Of a DNA stretch of 64,000 nt, positions 45,453 through 53,835 are shown in pieces. How positions within the stretch are numbered: position 1 is the stretch's first letter; every line of letters begins with the position of its first letter. Origin of the DNA: Albidovulum sediminicola (GTDB lineage Bacteria; Pseudomonadota; Alphaproteobacteria; Rhodobacterales; Rhodobacteraceae); contig NZ_JAOWLA010000003.1 of NCBI RefSeq assembly GCF_025751575.1, positions 186,001-250,000 of the forward strand. The letters run 5' to 3'. The notes beneath the pieces are model-generated. The model worked only from the letters and a program-made list of their open reading frames with translations. It ran no database searches and was not told the DNA's origin. Both the position numbers and the translations under genes were made by a program.

Positions 45453-46640
45453 ATGAACGCAGCTTTGCTGCGGATGGTATCGGTTTGTGCGCTCGGCCTC
45501 ATGGCCACCGCTGCGACCGCCGGCACGGAGGAGTTGCCGGACGACATCCGCGAGAATCTCTACAATCCCGCGCTGATGGACCCCAACCAGCCGTTGGGTG
45601 ACAGTGCCTACCGCGACTTCGTGGCGAAGAACCCGCCGCCGTGGAAGATCGGCTATGCCTCGTCCTACGCGGGCAACACCTGGCGTGCGGCGGTGATGGA
45701 CCGGCTTCAGAACGAGATCATCCCGAAGTGGCAGGGTCTCGGGATGATCGACGAGGTCGTCATCACCCAGTCGAACCTGAACGATGCCACCCAGATCCAG
45801 CAGATCCGGCAGCTTGTCGATCAGGGCGTCGATGCGATCATCGTGTGCTGCTCGAACCCGACGGCGCTCAATGCCTCGGTCGAATATGCCTACAGCAAGG
45901 GCGTGCCCGTCTTTTCGGGGATCGGCTATCTGACCAGCCCCTACGCGGTGAACTCCTCCGCCAACTTCGTCGTCGGCGGCCGGATGATGGGCGAATGGAT
46001 GGCCAACGAGATCGGCGGAAGCGGCACGGTGCTGAACGTCGAGGGCATCCCCGGCGCCTCCGCCTCCGACAGCCAGAACGTCGGGATCGAGGCCGCGATG
46101 TCCGAACATCCGGACATCAAGGTCAAGGGGCCGCTTTCGGGCATGTGGACCGACCAGGTCGCCCAGGCCGAGGTTCAGCGCTGGCTGGCGACCAACCCCG
46201 GCAAGCTCGACGGGATCATGATCCAGTCGGCCTCCGAGCTTGGCGCGCTGCGGGCGTTGCAACAGTCCGGCCGCGACATGGTGCCGATCACCATCGGCTC
46301 CGAAATGGGCGCGCTCTGCTACTGGCGCCACAACCCGGACTACGTGTCCGCGGCGATCCACGCCTGGCCTCCGGGGGATGACTTCGAGATGATCTGGAAC
46401 ATCATGATCCGGACGCTTCAGGGGCAGGGGCCGAAGATCCAGTCGATCCTGACGAAGCCCGTCATGATGTCCAAGGACGAGATGATGGCGGCGATCCCCG
46501 AAGACTGCTCGGAGCAGTCCGACCAGTGGTATCACCCCGGCATCGAAGCCTGGGCAGGCAAGGCGTATCTCGACAACTTCTTCCTGCGCCCGGCCGATCC
46601 CGAGGCCTATGATCCGGCGACCCATCCCGTCGCGAACTGA
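45453..46640 (+). CDS. CUT2-type ABC transporter substrate-binding protein
   Basis: A 395-residue periplasmic binding protein of the ribose/LacI-like fold. The signal peptide covers residues 1-22 (cleavage near ATA-GTE). WKIGYASSYAGNTWRAAVMD, IQQIRQLVDQGVDAIIVCCS, VGGRMMGEWMANEIGG and VLNVEGIPGASAS follow the RbsB pattern of the first domain; the tail is longer than in RbsB. It is preceded by a strong GGGAGGAG ribosome site. Ligand unknown; the gene partners (hydrolase, SCP2-like, opsin-like) make a simple sugar less certain than the family name implies. Confidence 0.9.
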   Translation: MNAALLRMVSVCALGLMATAATAGTEELPDDIRENLYNPALMDPNQPLGDSAYRDFVAKNPPPWKIGYASSYAGNTWRAAVMDRLQNEIIPKWQGLGMIDEVVITQSNLNDATQIQQIRQLVDQGVDAIIVCCSNPTALNASVEYAYSKGVPVFSGIGYLTSPYAVNSSANFVVGGRMMGEWMANEIGGSGTVLNVEGIPGASASDSQNVGIEAAMSEHPDIKVKGPLSGMWTDQVAQAEVQRWLATNPGKLDGIMIQSASELGALRALQQSGRDMVPITIGSEMGALCYWRHNPDYVSAAIHAWPPGDDFEMIWNIMIRTLQGQGPKIQSILTKPVMMSKDEMMAAIPEDCSEQSDQWYHPGIEAWAGKAYLDNFFLRPADPEAYDPATHPVAN

Positions 46641-46650
46641 AAATGTGCCT

Positions 46651-46676
46651 CCCGGCCGCGCCTAAGCGCGGCCGGG
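46651..46676 (+). terminator. Intercistronic hairpin after the binding-protein gene
   Basis: Eleven-base stem CCCGGCCGCGC (46651-46661) / GCGCGGCCGGG (46666-46676), loop CTAA, followed by TTTCCCCC. Such hairpins after binding-protein genes commonly stabilise the upstream mRNA and partly terminate, giving more binding protein than ATPase or permease. Confidence 0.6.
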
Positions 46677-46735
46677 TTTCCCCCAAGACCCACCCAACCT
46701 GAAACGCGGCCCCGGGCCGCGAAGGGAGAAGGACA

Positions 46736-48898
46736 TTGTCCGCAGTTGCCGCAGAACTCGTCGATGTGAGGAAGACCTTCGGGCCAACCGTCGCGCTCGA
46801 CCGGGTGTCCTTGCGCGCCTACACGGGCGAGGTGCACGCCATCATCGGCGGCAACGGGTCGGGCAAGTCGACGCTGGCCAAGGTGATCTCGGGCGTGCTG
46901 GTGCCCGACCGCGGCCAGGTCTCCATCTTCGGCAAAAGCGCCACCACCCCGGCGGAATCGAAGGCGCTCGGCATCTCCAACGTCTATCAGGAAGTGCTGG
47001 TCGCCGACGAATGCTCGGTGATGGACAACCTCTTTCTCGGCGCGGATTCGCTGTTCGGCACGGCCGAGCCGCACGATGTGCGCCACGCGCGGGCGCGCAA
47101 GATCATGGCCGAACTGCTGGGCTTCGATCTTGATCCTGACACGATCGTGGGCGACCTGCCGCTGTCGGTGAAGCAGTGGATCACCATCGCGCGCAGCATG
47201 CTGACGAACCCGCGCGTGCTCATCCTCGACGAAAGCTCCGCCGCGCTCGACTTCGAATCCACCGAGCGCCTTTTCCGCAAGATGCGCGAGATGAAGGCGC
47301 AGGGTTGCGCCATCTTCATCGTCACCCACCGCATCGCCGAACTGGTGCGGATCGCCGATCGTGCCACCGTCCTGCGCGACGGGGTGTCGGTGGGGACGCT
47401 GGAAAAGGACCAGATCACCGAGGAGAACATCCTTCACCTGATCGCCGGGCCGGAGCGCGAGCGGGCCCAGAGCGGAAGCAAGCCGGTCAAGCGGCTGGGC
47501 GAACGGCCGGTGCTCAGGATGGACGATGTCCGGGTCTGGCCGGATACGCACCGCTTCGATTTCAACCTCTATCCGGGGGAGATCGTCGGCATCACCGGCC
47601 TTGACGGCCAGGGACAGGCCGATTTCGTCCAGGCCATCGCCGGGGTCAAACCATTGCTCGACGGCCGCATCCATGTCGTCGATCACGGTGTGGCCGAGCC
47701 GGTCGTCAGCCTTTCGACCGCGCGCGAGAACGGCATCGCCTATGTCTCGGGCGACCGGAAGAAGGAAGGGATCTTTCCCAACCTCTCGATCTTCGAGAAC
47801 ATGAGCATGTCGATCTATCCGGAATACTCCGCGGGCGGGTTCTTCCGGTTCATCGACCGCCGCAAGCTTGACCCCGTCTTCGCGCATGAGACCGGGCAGC
47901 TTGCCACCAAGATGGGGAGCCCCGGAAACCTCATCACCTCGCTTTCCGGGGGAAACCAGCAGAAGATCCTGATCGCGCGCGCCTTCGCCGAACGTCCACG
48001 CATCCTGGTGCTGAACGACCCCGCGCGCGGCATCGACATCGGCGCGAAGCTGGATCTTTACCGCAACCTGCGCGAATTCGCCGGGCGGGGCCATGCCGTG
48101 GTGTTCCTGTCGTCCGAGGTCGAGGAGTTCCTGGACCTCTGCAACCGGGTCCTGGTGTTCCGCGGCGGCGTCGTCTCCTCGGCCTTCGAGCCGCCCTTCG
48201 ACACGCATGTGATCCTCAACGCCACCTTCGGGCGCAAGGCGCATGCCCGCCTTCCGGGCGAGGAGGAGCATCACGGCAATGTCGTCGATCTCTGGCGCCC
48301 GCGAATCGACGAGGGCCGCCCAGCCGCCCGCCCGGTCCGCCAGCGCCCCGTCATCAGCCAGAGGATCCAGATGAACCAGTCAGGCTTTCTCCTGCTCGCC
48401 CCGGAGATCCCGCAAGGCGGCAAGGTGCCGGAGCGTTTCGCGGAGACGAACCGCCGCTCGCCCGCGCTTGAGTGGGAATCCGTGCCGGATGGCACGCAAA
48501 GCTTCGCGCTCGCCGTCACCGATCCGGACCTGCCGTCCGAGTTCGACTTCCCGCGCAGCTTCGCGCATTGGCTGGTCTACAACATCCCCGCCGACGCGCG
48601 GCACTTGCCGGAGGGCGCGTCGATGACCTCGGCCATGCCCTCAGGCTCGCAGGAGCTGAACTCCGACTTCGTGACCTTCGGCATTCCCGGCTTCGGGCGC
48701 GGCTACGGCGGTCCCTGGCCGCCCGACCGCGCCCATCGCTACATCTTCACGCTCTATGCGCTGAAGACCCGAACGCTTGACCTGCCGGCGGACGCGGACC
48801 TTTCCGCCTTCGCGGCGGCGGTCCTGCCCGTGACCATCGACCAGACCAGTTTCACTGCAACTTACGGCCCGGCCAAGGCGGCGCTGCCAGCGGCCTGA
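46736..48898 (+). CDS. CUT2-type double ABC ATPase fused to a PEBP/YbhB domain
   Basis: A 720-residue protein from a TTG start (GGGAG seven bases upstream). Residues 1-500 form two ABC domains as in RbsA: first Walker A GGNGSGKST and Walker B VLILDESSAALD; second domain with degenerate P-loop GITGLDGQGQ, intact signature SLSGGNQQK and D-loop region LNDPARGIDIGAK. The linker 505-545 is Arg/Pro rich. Residues about 546-720 are a full phosphatidylethanolamine-binding/Raf-kinase-inhibitor-like domain (YbhB/YbcL type): FAHWLVYNIPADARHLPEG and YGGPWPPDRAHRYIFTLYAL. The frame has no stop between them. Such a fusion is not one I know. The PEBP part might also be made alone from an internal ATG at 48371. 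Confidence 0.9.
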   Translation: MSAVAAELVDVRKTFGPTVALDRVSLRAYTGEVHAIIGGNGSGKSTLAKVISGVLVPDRGQVSIFGKSATTPAESKALGISNVYQEVLVADECSVMDNLFLGADSLFGTAEPHDVRHARARKIMAELLGFDLDPDTIVGDLPLSVKQWITIARSMLTNPRVLILDESSAALDFESTERLFRKMREMKAQGCAIFIVTHRIAELVRIADRATVLRDGVSVGTLEKDQITEENILHLIAGPERERAQSGSKPVKRLGERPVLRMDDVRVWPDTHRFDFNLYPGEIVGITGLDGQGQADFVQAIAGVKPLLDGRIHVVDHGVAEPVVSLSTARENGIAYVSGDRKKEGIFPNLSIFENMSMSIYPEYSAGGFFRFIDRRKLDPVFAHETGQLATKMGSPGNLITSLSGGNQQKILIARAFAERPRILVLNDPARGIDIGAKLDLYRNLREFAGRGHAVVFLSSEVEEFLDLCNRVLVFRGGVVSSAFEPPFDTHVILNATFGRKAHARLPGEEEHHGNVVDLWRPRIDEGRPAARPVRQRPVISQRIQMNQSGFLLLAPEIPQGGKVPERFAETNRRSPALEWESVPDGTQSFALAVTDPDLPSEFDFPRSFAHWLVYNIPADARHLPEGASMTSAMPSGSQELNSDFVTFGIPGFGRGYGGPWPPDRAHRYIFTLYALKTRTLDLPADADLSAFAAAVLPVTIDQTSFTATYGPAKAALPAA
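48358..48373 (+). promoter_or_regulatory. Possible internal ribosome site and ATG for a free PEBP domain
   Basis: AGAGGA lies five bases before an in-frame ATG at 48371, exactly where the PEBP homology begins. Translation from here would give a 175-residue protein, the usual length of stand-alone YbhB/YbcL proteins. It may be a relic of a once separate gene or an active second start. Confidence 0.4.
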
Positions 48899-48914
48899 AC
48901 GACAGGAGAATGCC

Positions 48915-49319
48915 ATGAGCAAATACGGCGGCAGAAGTGCCTTCGACCTCGACTGGGTCGAACGCTGGGCGCGCCACGTGAATGAGGATCGCGTCCTTCC
49001 CAGGATCGGACGTTTCTTCACCGCGCGGTTCGTGCTGGGCATCGATGACACCGACTACCTCTGCCACGTGCGCAAGGGGAAGATCGAGAAGATCTCCGAG
49101 GGGCTCGAACCCTCGGACATGGGCTACGAGTTCGCGCTTCGCGCGCCGTCCTCGGCCTGGTCCAAATTCAGCCAGACCACCCCGCCGCCGATGTTCAACG
49201 ACATCTGGGCGATGGCGCACCCCCTGCACAAGCAGCTTCGCATCGAGGGCAACCAGCTGACCTTCTGGCAGAACCTGAGGGCGCTGACCTGGATGCTTGC
49301 GCTGATGCGCGAAGTCTAA
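48915..49319 (+). CDS. Small SCP2-like (sterol-carrier-fold) protein
   Basis: A 134-residue cytosolic protein with an AGGAGA ribosome site. I do not recognise a named family with certainty. The pattern of an amphipathic first helix, a beta-rich middle (RFFTARFVLGIDDTDYLCHV then GKIEKISEG) and the C-terminal LRIEGNQLTFWQNLRALTWM resembles SCP2 domains, which bind lipids or acyl-CoA in a hydrophobic tunnel; some are electron-carrier or enzyme accessory modules. Position inside the transporter array suggests handling of the imported, possibly hydrophobic, compound. Confidence 0.5.
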   Translation: MSKYGGRSAFDLDWVERWARHVNEDRVLPRIGRFFTARFVLGIDDTDYLCHVRKGKIEKISEGLEPSDMGYEFALRAPSSAWSKFSQTTPPPMFNDIWAMAHPLHKQLRIEGNQLTFWQNLRALTWMLALMREV

Positions 49320-49331
49320 GGAGTTCGACAG

Positions 49332-50288
49332 ATGAACAAGCACGACCCGATCGTAGGCCGCTACGTCTACGTCACCTGCCAAGGCAAGACCTATCGCACC
49401 TATTACGAGGAAGCGGGCGAGGGCATTCCGATGGTCTGCCTTCACACGGCGGGCGCGGACGGCCGCGAATACCGTCACCAGCTTTGCGATCCGGACATCC
49501 TTGCCAACTTCCGCGTTATCGCCTTCGACCTTCCCTGGCACGGCAAGTCGCTGCCGCCGGCCGGCTGGCACCTGATGGAGGACGAGTACAAGCTGACCAC
49601 CAGCTTCTACGCCGAGTTCATCCTGGAGTTCTGCCGCGCGCTCGACCTGCGCAAGCCGGTCGTGATGGGCCAGTCGATGGGGGGCAACATCTGCCTCGAA
49701 CTCGCGCTGCGCTATGAGAACGAATACTCGGCGCTGATCTCGCTCGAAGGTTGCGATCATAGCCCCGGCTGGTGGATCGACCCGCTGCACCATCCGCATA
49801 TCCATGGCGGCGAGGCGGTCGCGACCTCGGTCTTCGGCCTCATGGCGCCCGACAGCCCCGACGAATACCGCTGGGAGACCTGGTGGTACTACGCCCAGGG
49901 CGGCCCCGGCATCTTCAAGGGCGACCTTTACTACTACTCGGTCGACAGCGACTACCGCGACAAGGTGCACAAGATCTCCGGCCGGATTCCGATCTACTTC
50001 CTGACCGGCGAATACGATTTTGCCTGCACCCCCGAGATGACGATGCGCACCGCCGAGAAGGTAAAGAACAGCGAATGCATCATCTTCGGCGGCGGCCACT
50101 TCCCGACCTCGGAGGACCCCGAGAAGTTCAAGGAAGTCGTCACCCCGGTTCTGAAGAAGATCATCCAGAACGACCCGGAGCGGCGCGCCGGCGGCGGCAC
50201 GCGCGACTGGTCGGGCCGCGAGGGCGCGGCGCGCAACGCGCGCGCAAAGGGCGATCGTCCCTCGGAACGCCGCGTGATCGACCTCTGA
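49332..50288 (+). CDS. Alpha/beta hydrolase
   Basis: A 318-residue alpha/beta hydrolase with AAGGAG upstream. MVCLHTAGADGREYRH is the oxyanion-hole strand, IAFDLPWHGKS the next conserved strand, nucleophile Ser115 in GQSMGGN, probable Asp in TGEYDFACTPEM and His in GGGHFPTSEDPEKF. No signal peptide, so it works in the cytoplasm, likely hydrolysing an ester, lactone or C-C bond of the imported substrate. The C-terminal 40 residues are Arg/Gly rich and beyond the fold. Confidence 0.88.
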   Translation: MNKHDPIVGRYVYVTCQGKTYRTYYEEAGEGIPMVCLHTAGADGREYRHQLCDPDILANFRVIAFDLPWHGKSLPPAGWHLMEDEYKLTTSFYAEFILEFCRALDLRKPVVMGQSMGGNICLELALRYENEYSALISLEGCDHSPGWWIDPLHHPHIHGGEAVATSVFGLMAPDSPDEYRWETWWYYAQGGPGIFKGDLYYYSVDSDYRDKVHKISGRIPIYFLTGEYDFACTPEMTMRTAEKVKNSECIIFGGGHFPTSEDPEKFKEVVTPVLKKIIQNDPERRAGGGTRDWSGREGAARNARAKGDRPSERRVIDL

Positions 50289-50311
50289 AGGCGACTGTCT
50301 GACCCCTTGTT

Positions 50312-50332
50312 CCCCGCGGCCCGCCCGCGGGG
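50312..50332 (+). terminator. Intercistronic hairpin before the first permease
   Basis: Eight-base stem CCCCGCGG (50312-50319) / CCGCGGGG (50325-50332) with a five-base loop, in the 70-bp gap between hydrolase and permease genes. It may tune expression of the downstream membrane genes. Confidence 0.4.
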
Positions 50333-50358
50333 AGCCAAACCCCGACGATGGAAAACCG

Positions 50359-51690
50359 ATGGCCAACCGCGCCGCATCCTCGAACGCCTACCTGCTGGTG
50401 CCGATCGCGCTGATCGCGGTGCTGCTCTCGACGGCGGTCATCCGCGGCCCCAGCCTCGTGACGCCGGCAGGCGTCGGCAGCGCGATCATCGTGGCCGCGC
50501 CGGTGATCCTGGCGACCTACGCGCTCATGGTGCTGGCGGTCGCCGGACGCGGCACTGTCGATCTTGCCGTCGGGCCGCTGCTGGCCTTCATCAACGTCGT
50601 CGTCGTCAAGCTCAGCACGGCTGGCTATCTGTCGAGCCCCATCGCCACCTTCATCGTCGCGCTGGGGCTGGGGATGCTGTACCAGCTCCTGTTCGCGCTG
50701 ATCGTCATCTGGGTGCGGGTGCAACCGATCATCGTCGCGCTTTCGGGCTTTCTGGCGCTGACCGGCATCAACCTCGTGATCCTGCCCCGGCCCGGCGGCG
50801 TGGCGCCGGAATTCATGCAGGGCTGGGGGCTTGGCACCTCGATCTTCTCGCCGGTGCTGCTGATCCTCGTGCTGGCGACGGGCGCCTGGTATCTGTTCAC
50901 CGCGACGGCCTTTTACACCAATCTCAAGATGATGGGTTATGACGAACGGGCCGCGTGGACCTCGGGCGTCAAGACCGACATCGTCCGCATCGGCGCCCAC
51001 CTGATCGCTGGCATCTATGTCGGGCTTGGCGCGATCTGCTACACCGCTCTGATCTCCTCGGGCGATCCGACCCAGGGCCAGAACATGACGCTGACGGCGG
51101 TGACCGCGCTGGTGCTGGGCGGTGTGTCGCTTTCGGGCGGGCGCGGGGGGGCGACAGGCGCGCTGATGGGGGCTGTCAGCCTCTGGCTGATCGGCTATGT
51201 GCTTGCGACTTTCAACTTCGGCGCGATCCAGGCGTTCATGACGCAGATGGTCTACGGGCTGATCCTGGTCCTGTCGCTTCTTCTGACGCTGCTTGTCCCG
51301 CTGATTTCGCGCTACATCCACTTCATCTCGCCCTGGAGCGCGTTCCTCGTGCTCGGACTGATCGTGATCGGGATCATGTTGCAGGTCGGCACCCGCGGGT
51401 CCTTCTCGTCCGATCCGGTGGCGGTGAGCGCGGCGCTGGCCGACCGCTATTTCCTGACCTTGCCCGCGCGCGTCGGACCGGGGCTTGGTCTGACCGCGAC
51501 GCAGGCGATCGCTCTGCTGGCCGGGGCGGCTCTGCTGGCCTTCGTCTTCACCGCGCGGCTGGTGAACGCCGAAGCCGGTGCGCGGCGGATGGGGCTCTTC
51601 CCCTACGTTCTCGTCGCCGTCTTCATCCTCGCGCTCTTCGTGGCGCTGGTCGTCCAGCCTGAAACCACCTTGTTCGGAGGCGGGCAATGA
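50359..51690 (+). CDS. CUT2-type ABC permease with C-terminal extension
   Basis: A 443-residue inner-membrane protein. Its core follows the RbsC/BPD_transp_2 family: VAGRGTVDLAVGPLLAF, VRVQPIIVALSGFLALTGI and TAVTALVLGGVSLSGGRGG. After the usual end near residue 320 there are about 120 extra residues with three more hydrophobic helices, not normal for this family (about 320-340). Its last four bases overlap the second permease. The pair would form the heterodimeric channel for the ATPase-PEBP protein. Confidence 0.88.
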   Translation: MANRAASSNAYLLVPIALIAVLLSTAVIRGPSLVTPAGVGSAIIVAAPVILATYALMVLAVAGRGTVDLAVGPLLAFINVVVVKLSTAGYLSSPIATFIVALGLGMLYQLLFALIVIWVRVQPIIVALSGFLALTGINLVILPRPGGVAPEFMQGWGLGTSIFSPVLLILVLATGAWYLFTATAFYTNLKMMGYDERAAWTSGVKTDIVRIGAHLIAGIYVGLGAICYTALISSGDPTQGQNMTLTAVTALVLGGVSLSGGRGGATGALMGAVSLWLIGYVLATFNFGAIQAFMTQMVYGLILVLSLLLTLLVPLISRYIHFISPWSAFLVLGLIVIGIMLQVGTRGSFSSDPVAVSAALADRYFLTLPARVGPGLGLTATQAIALLAGAALLAFVFTARLVNAEAGARRMGLFPYVLVAVFILALFVALVVQPETTLFGGGQ

Positions 51691-53105
51691 GCATGAGCGA
51701 AAAGACCGGGCGCCTGTCGATGTTCCCGATCCCGAAATCCATCGCGATCGTCTGGCTCAACATCGCGCTGTCGCTGGTGCTTTCGGCGATCGCGCTGGGC
51801 GTGGGCTTCTCGCAAGGCAAGCTCGCCGCGCAGGAAGTCATTTTCTTCACCGTCATTCTCGCAGCAGTGCTGTTCGTGCTGCTCAACTACGTCGCGGTGG
51901 TGTTCGAGACCCGCGCGGCCGCCCGCGCCGCCGCGACGGAAGATGAGTCCGAGGCCGAAAGCGGCAGGGCGCGGCAGCTCTGGCACAGCAACCGCGTCCT
52001 GATCATCGGGATGGCCGGTCTCCTGGTTCTTTACCTTTTGATCACCGCCGGGGTGCCGGAATTCCGGTCGGTCAAGAACCTGATCGCCTTCCTGGTGCTG
52101 GAACTGATCCTGCTGTTCGCCTTCAAGGTATCGGGCTACTTCGCGGCGGGGCGCAGCGCCTTCATCGGGCTGATCGTTCTGGTGGCCCTGGTCGTCATCT
52201 CCGCCTTCTCTATCGAGGGGTTCCTTTCGGCCGCGAACATCCGGGCGATCCTGCTCTTCGCGGCGTTCCTCGGGATCGCGAGCGTCGGGCAGACGATGGT
52301 GGCCTTGATGGGCGGGCTGGACCTGTCGATCCCCTATGTCATCGGTTCGTCGAACATCGCGCTCTTGTTCCTCATCACGCTTGGCGTGCCCTCCTATGTC
52401 GCCTTCGGCTTCGTGCTGGTGCTTGGCGGGATCGTCGGGCTTCTGAACGGGATCATCAGCTTCCGGCTTCAGGGCCAGGCGCTGATCGTCACGCTTGGGA
52501 CGGGGTTCGCCGTGGCGGGCTTCACGCAAATCATGACCTCGATCGGTTCGCAGTTCGCGGGCAACGTCTTCGGCACGGTTCCGGGCTGGCTTTCCAACCT
52601 CGCGGCGATGAACGGGCGGTTCTTCGGCCTGCCCTTCCCGCCGACCATCATCATCTGGCTCGTCATCGCCGTGGTCATGATCGTCGGGCTGCGCACCACC
52701 GCCTGGGGCCGCAACCTTTACGCGCTTGGCGGCAACCGCCGCTCGGCGAGCCTGATCGGCGTCAGCGAGGTCAAGTACTGGATCGCCGCCTATGTCGTTT
52801 CGGGCGTCTTCGCGGCGCTGGCCGGGTCGTTGCTTCTGGGCTGGTCCGGCGGCGCGTTCATCGGCGTCGGCGATCCCTATCTTTTCACCACGCTCGCAGC
52901 CGTCGTCATCGGGGGCACTTCGTTGCTCGGCGGTAACGGCGGCTATGGCTTTACGGTCATCGGTGTGCTGGTGCTCCAGGTGCTGACCTCGTTCCTCCTG
53001 GGGATCGGCCTCGAATACGAATGGCAGCAGTTCATCTTCGGGCTGCTGATCCTTCCCATGGTCGCGCTTTACGGCCGCTCTCCGCATATCCGCGCCACAG
53101 TCTAG
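51687..53105 (+). CDS. CUT2-type ABC permease with N-terminal membrane extension
   Basis: A 472-residue inner-membrane protein. Residues from about 170 onward match RbsC-type permeases: GQTMVALMGGLDLSIPYVIG, QALIVTLGTGFAVAGF, GRNLYALGGNRRSASLIGVS and VVIGGTSLLGGNGG. The first 165 residues add about four hydrophobic helices plus an acidic loop (DESEAESGRARQ) not found in ordinary members. Start ATG overlaps the preceding stop (ATGA). Confidence 0.88.
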   Translation: MSMSEKTGRLSMFPIPKSIAIVWLNIALSLVLSAIALGVGFSQGKLAAQEVIFFTVILAAVLFVLLNYVAVVFETRAAARAAATEDESEAESGRARQLWHSNRVLIIGMAGLLVLYLLITAGVPEFRSVKNLIAFLVLELILLFAFKVSGYFAAGRSAFIGLIVLVALVVISAFSIEGFLSAANIRAILLFAAFLGIASVGQTMVALMGGLDLSIPYVIGSSNIALLFLITLGVPSYVAFGFVLVLGGIVGLLNGIISFRLQGQALIVTLGTGFAVAGFTQIMTSIGSQFAGNVFGTVPGWLSNLAAMNGRFFGLPFPPTIIIWLVIAVVMIVGLRTTAWGRNLYALGGNRRSASLIGVSEVKYWIAAYVVSGVFAALAGSLLLGWSGGAFIGVGDPYLFTTLAAVVIGGTSLLGGNGGYGFTVIGVLVLQVLTSFLLGIGLEYEWQQFIFGLLILPMVALYGRSPHIRATV

Positions 53106-53114
53106 GAATTCGGG

Positions 53115-53804
53115 ATGTTTACGACGCTTTACACTTCTCAGGACGTGGTCTCGACGACCCTGGTGGGGCTCGCCTTGATGAGCCTCGCGGCCGCGATGCT
53201 TTCCTTTCTCGGGCTGAGCTGGTCCAACGAACGCTGGCGCGTTCCGACGGCGATGGTCGGCACGGCCTGCCTGGTGACGGCGGCCTATTACGCCGGGGCC
53301 GCGGGGTTCTGGCTAAGTGGCAACGCTGCGAGCGCCGGGGCGCGTTTCTCGGCCTGGTACACTGTACATCCGCTTCAGGTCGCCGCGGTGTTCTTCTATG
53401 CGCGGACCCAAGGGGCGGTGCCCGTCGGGGTCTTCTGGCGCGTCACCGGGGCTGCGCTCCTGATGACCTTCGGGCGCTGGCTGGGTGATGCCTCCTTCTT
53501 CAACCCGACGCTTGGCGCGCTGATCTCCATCGGCTTCTGGCTCTATATCCTGGGCGAGATGTATTTCGGCGCGATGACCGAGGCGGTGCGCAAATCCGCC
53601 CGCCCGGTGCGCCTGGGCTACTTCTGGGTCCGGCTGATCTTCACCATCGGCTGGGCCGTCTACCCGATCCTGCATTTCGTCGATGTGGTCATCGGCGTCG
53701 GCCAGGCGCCCGCGATCATCGTGCTCTACAGCGCCTTCGACATGCTCAACCTCATCGTTCCATCTCTCATCGTCGTGGCCGTGGCCGGCCAGGACCGCTA
53801 CTGA
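53115..53804 (+). CDS. Seven-helix microbial-rhodopsin homologue lacking the retinal lysine
   Basis: A 229-residue, seven-helix membrane protein, AGGAA six bases before ATG. By eye it aligns end to end with proteorhodopsin and bacteriorhodopsin: helix C ARFSAWYTVHPLQ against ARYADWLFTTPLL; helix E GFWLYILGEMYFG; helix F IGWAVYPILHF against FGWAIYPVGYF; helix G LYSAFDMLNLIVPSL against IYNLADFVNKILFGL. Retained pocket residues: Arg77 (BR R82), Trp81 (W86), Trp180 (W182), Tyr183 (Y185), Pro184 (P186), Asp209 (D212). Lost: the Schiff-base lysine is Leu213 (BR K216, PR K231), the proton acceptor is Ala80 (D85) and the donor Ala91 (D96/PR E108). It therefore cannot form a normal retinal Schiff base or pump protons classically. 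It sits 9 bp after the permease gene and 31 bp before flotillin, inside one transcript. Confidence 0.85.
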   Translation: MFTTLYTSQDVVSTTLVGLALMSLAAAMLSFLGLSWSNERWRVPTAMVGTACLVTAAYYAGAAGFWLSGNAASAGARFSAWYTVHPLQVAAVFFYARTQGAVPVGVFWRVTGAALLMTFGRWLGDASFFNPTLGALISIGFWLYILGEMYFGAMTEAVRKSARPVRLGYFWVRLIFTIGWAVYPILHFVDVVIGVGQAPAIIVLYSAFDMLNLIVPSLIVVAVAGQDRY

Positions 53805-53835
53805 CCGCCTCCGGCTTCAAGGAAGGAAATCCGCC

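Noticed and set aside
45002-45547. Minus-strand open frame between tRNA-Lys and the binding protein
   Set aside because: No recognisable motif, no good ribosome site, and it runs into the start of the binding-protein gene.
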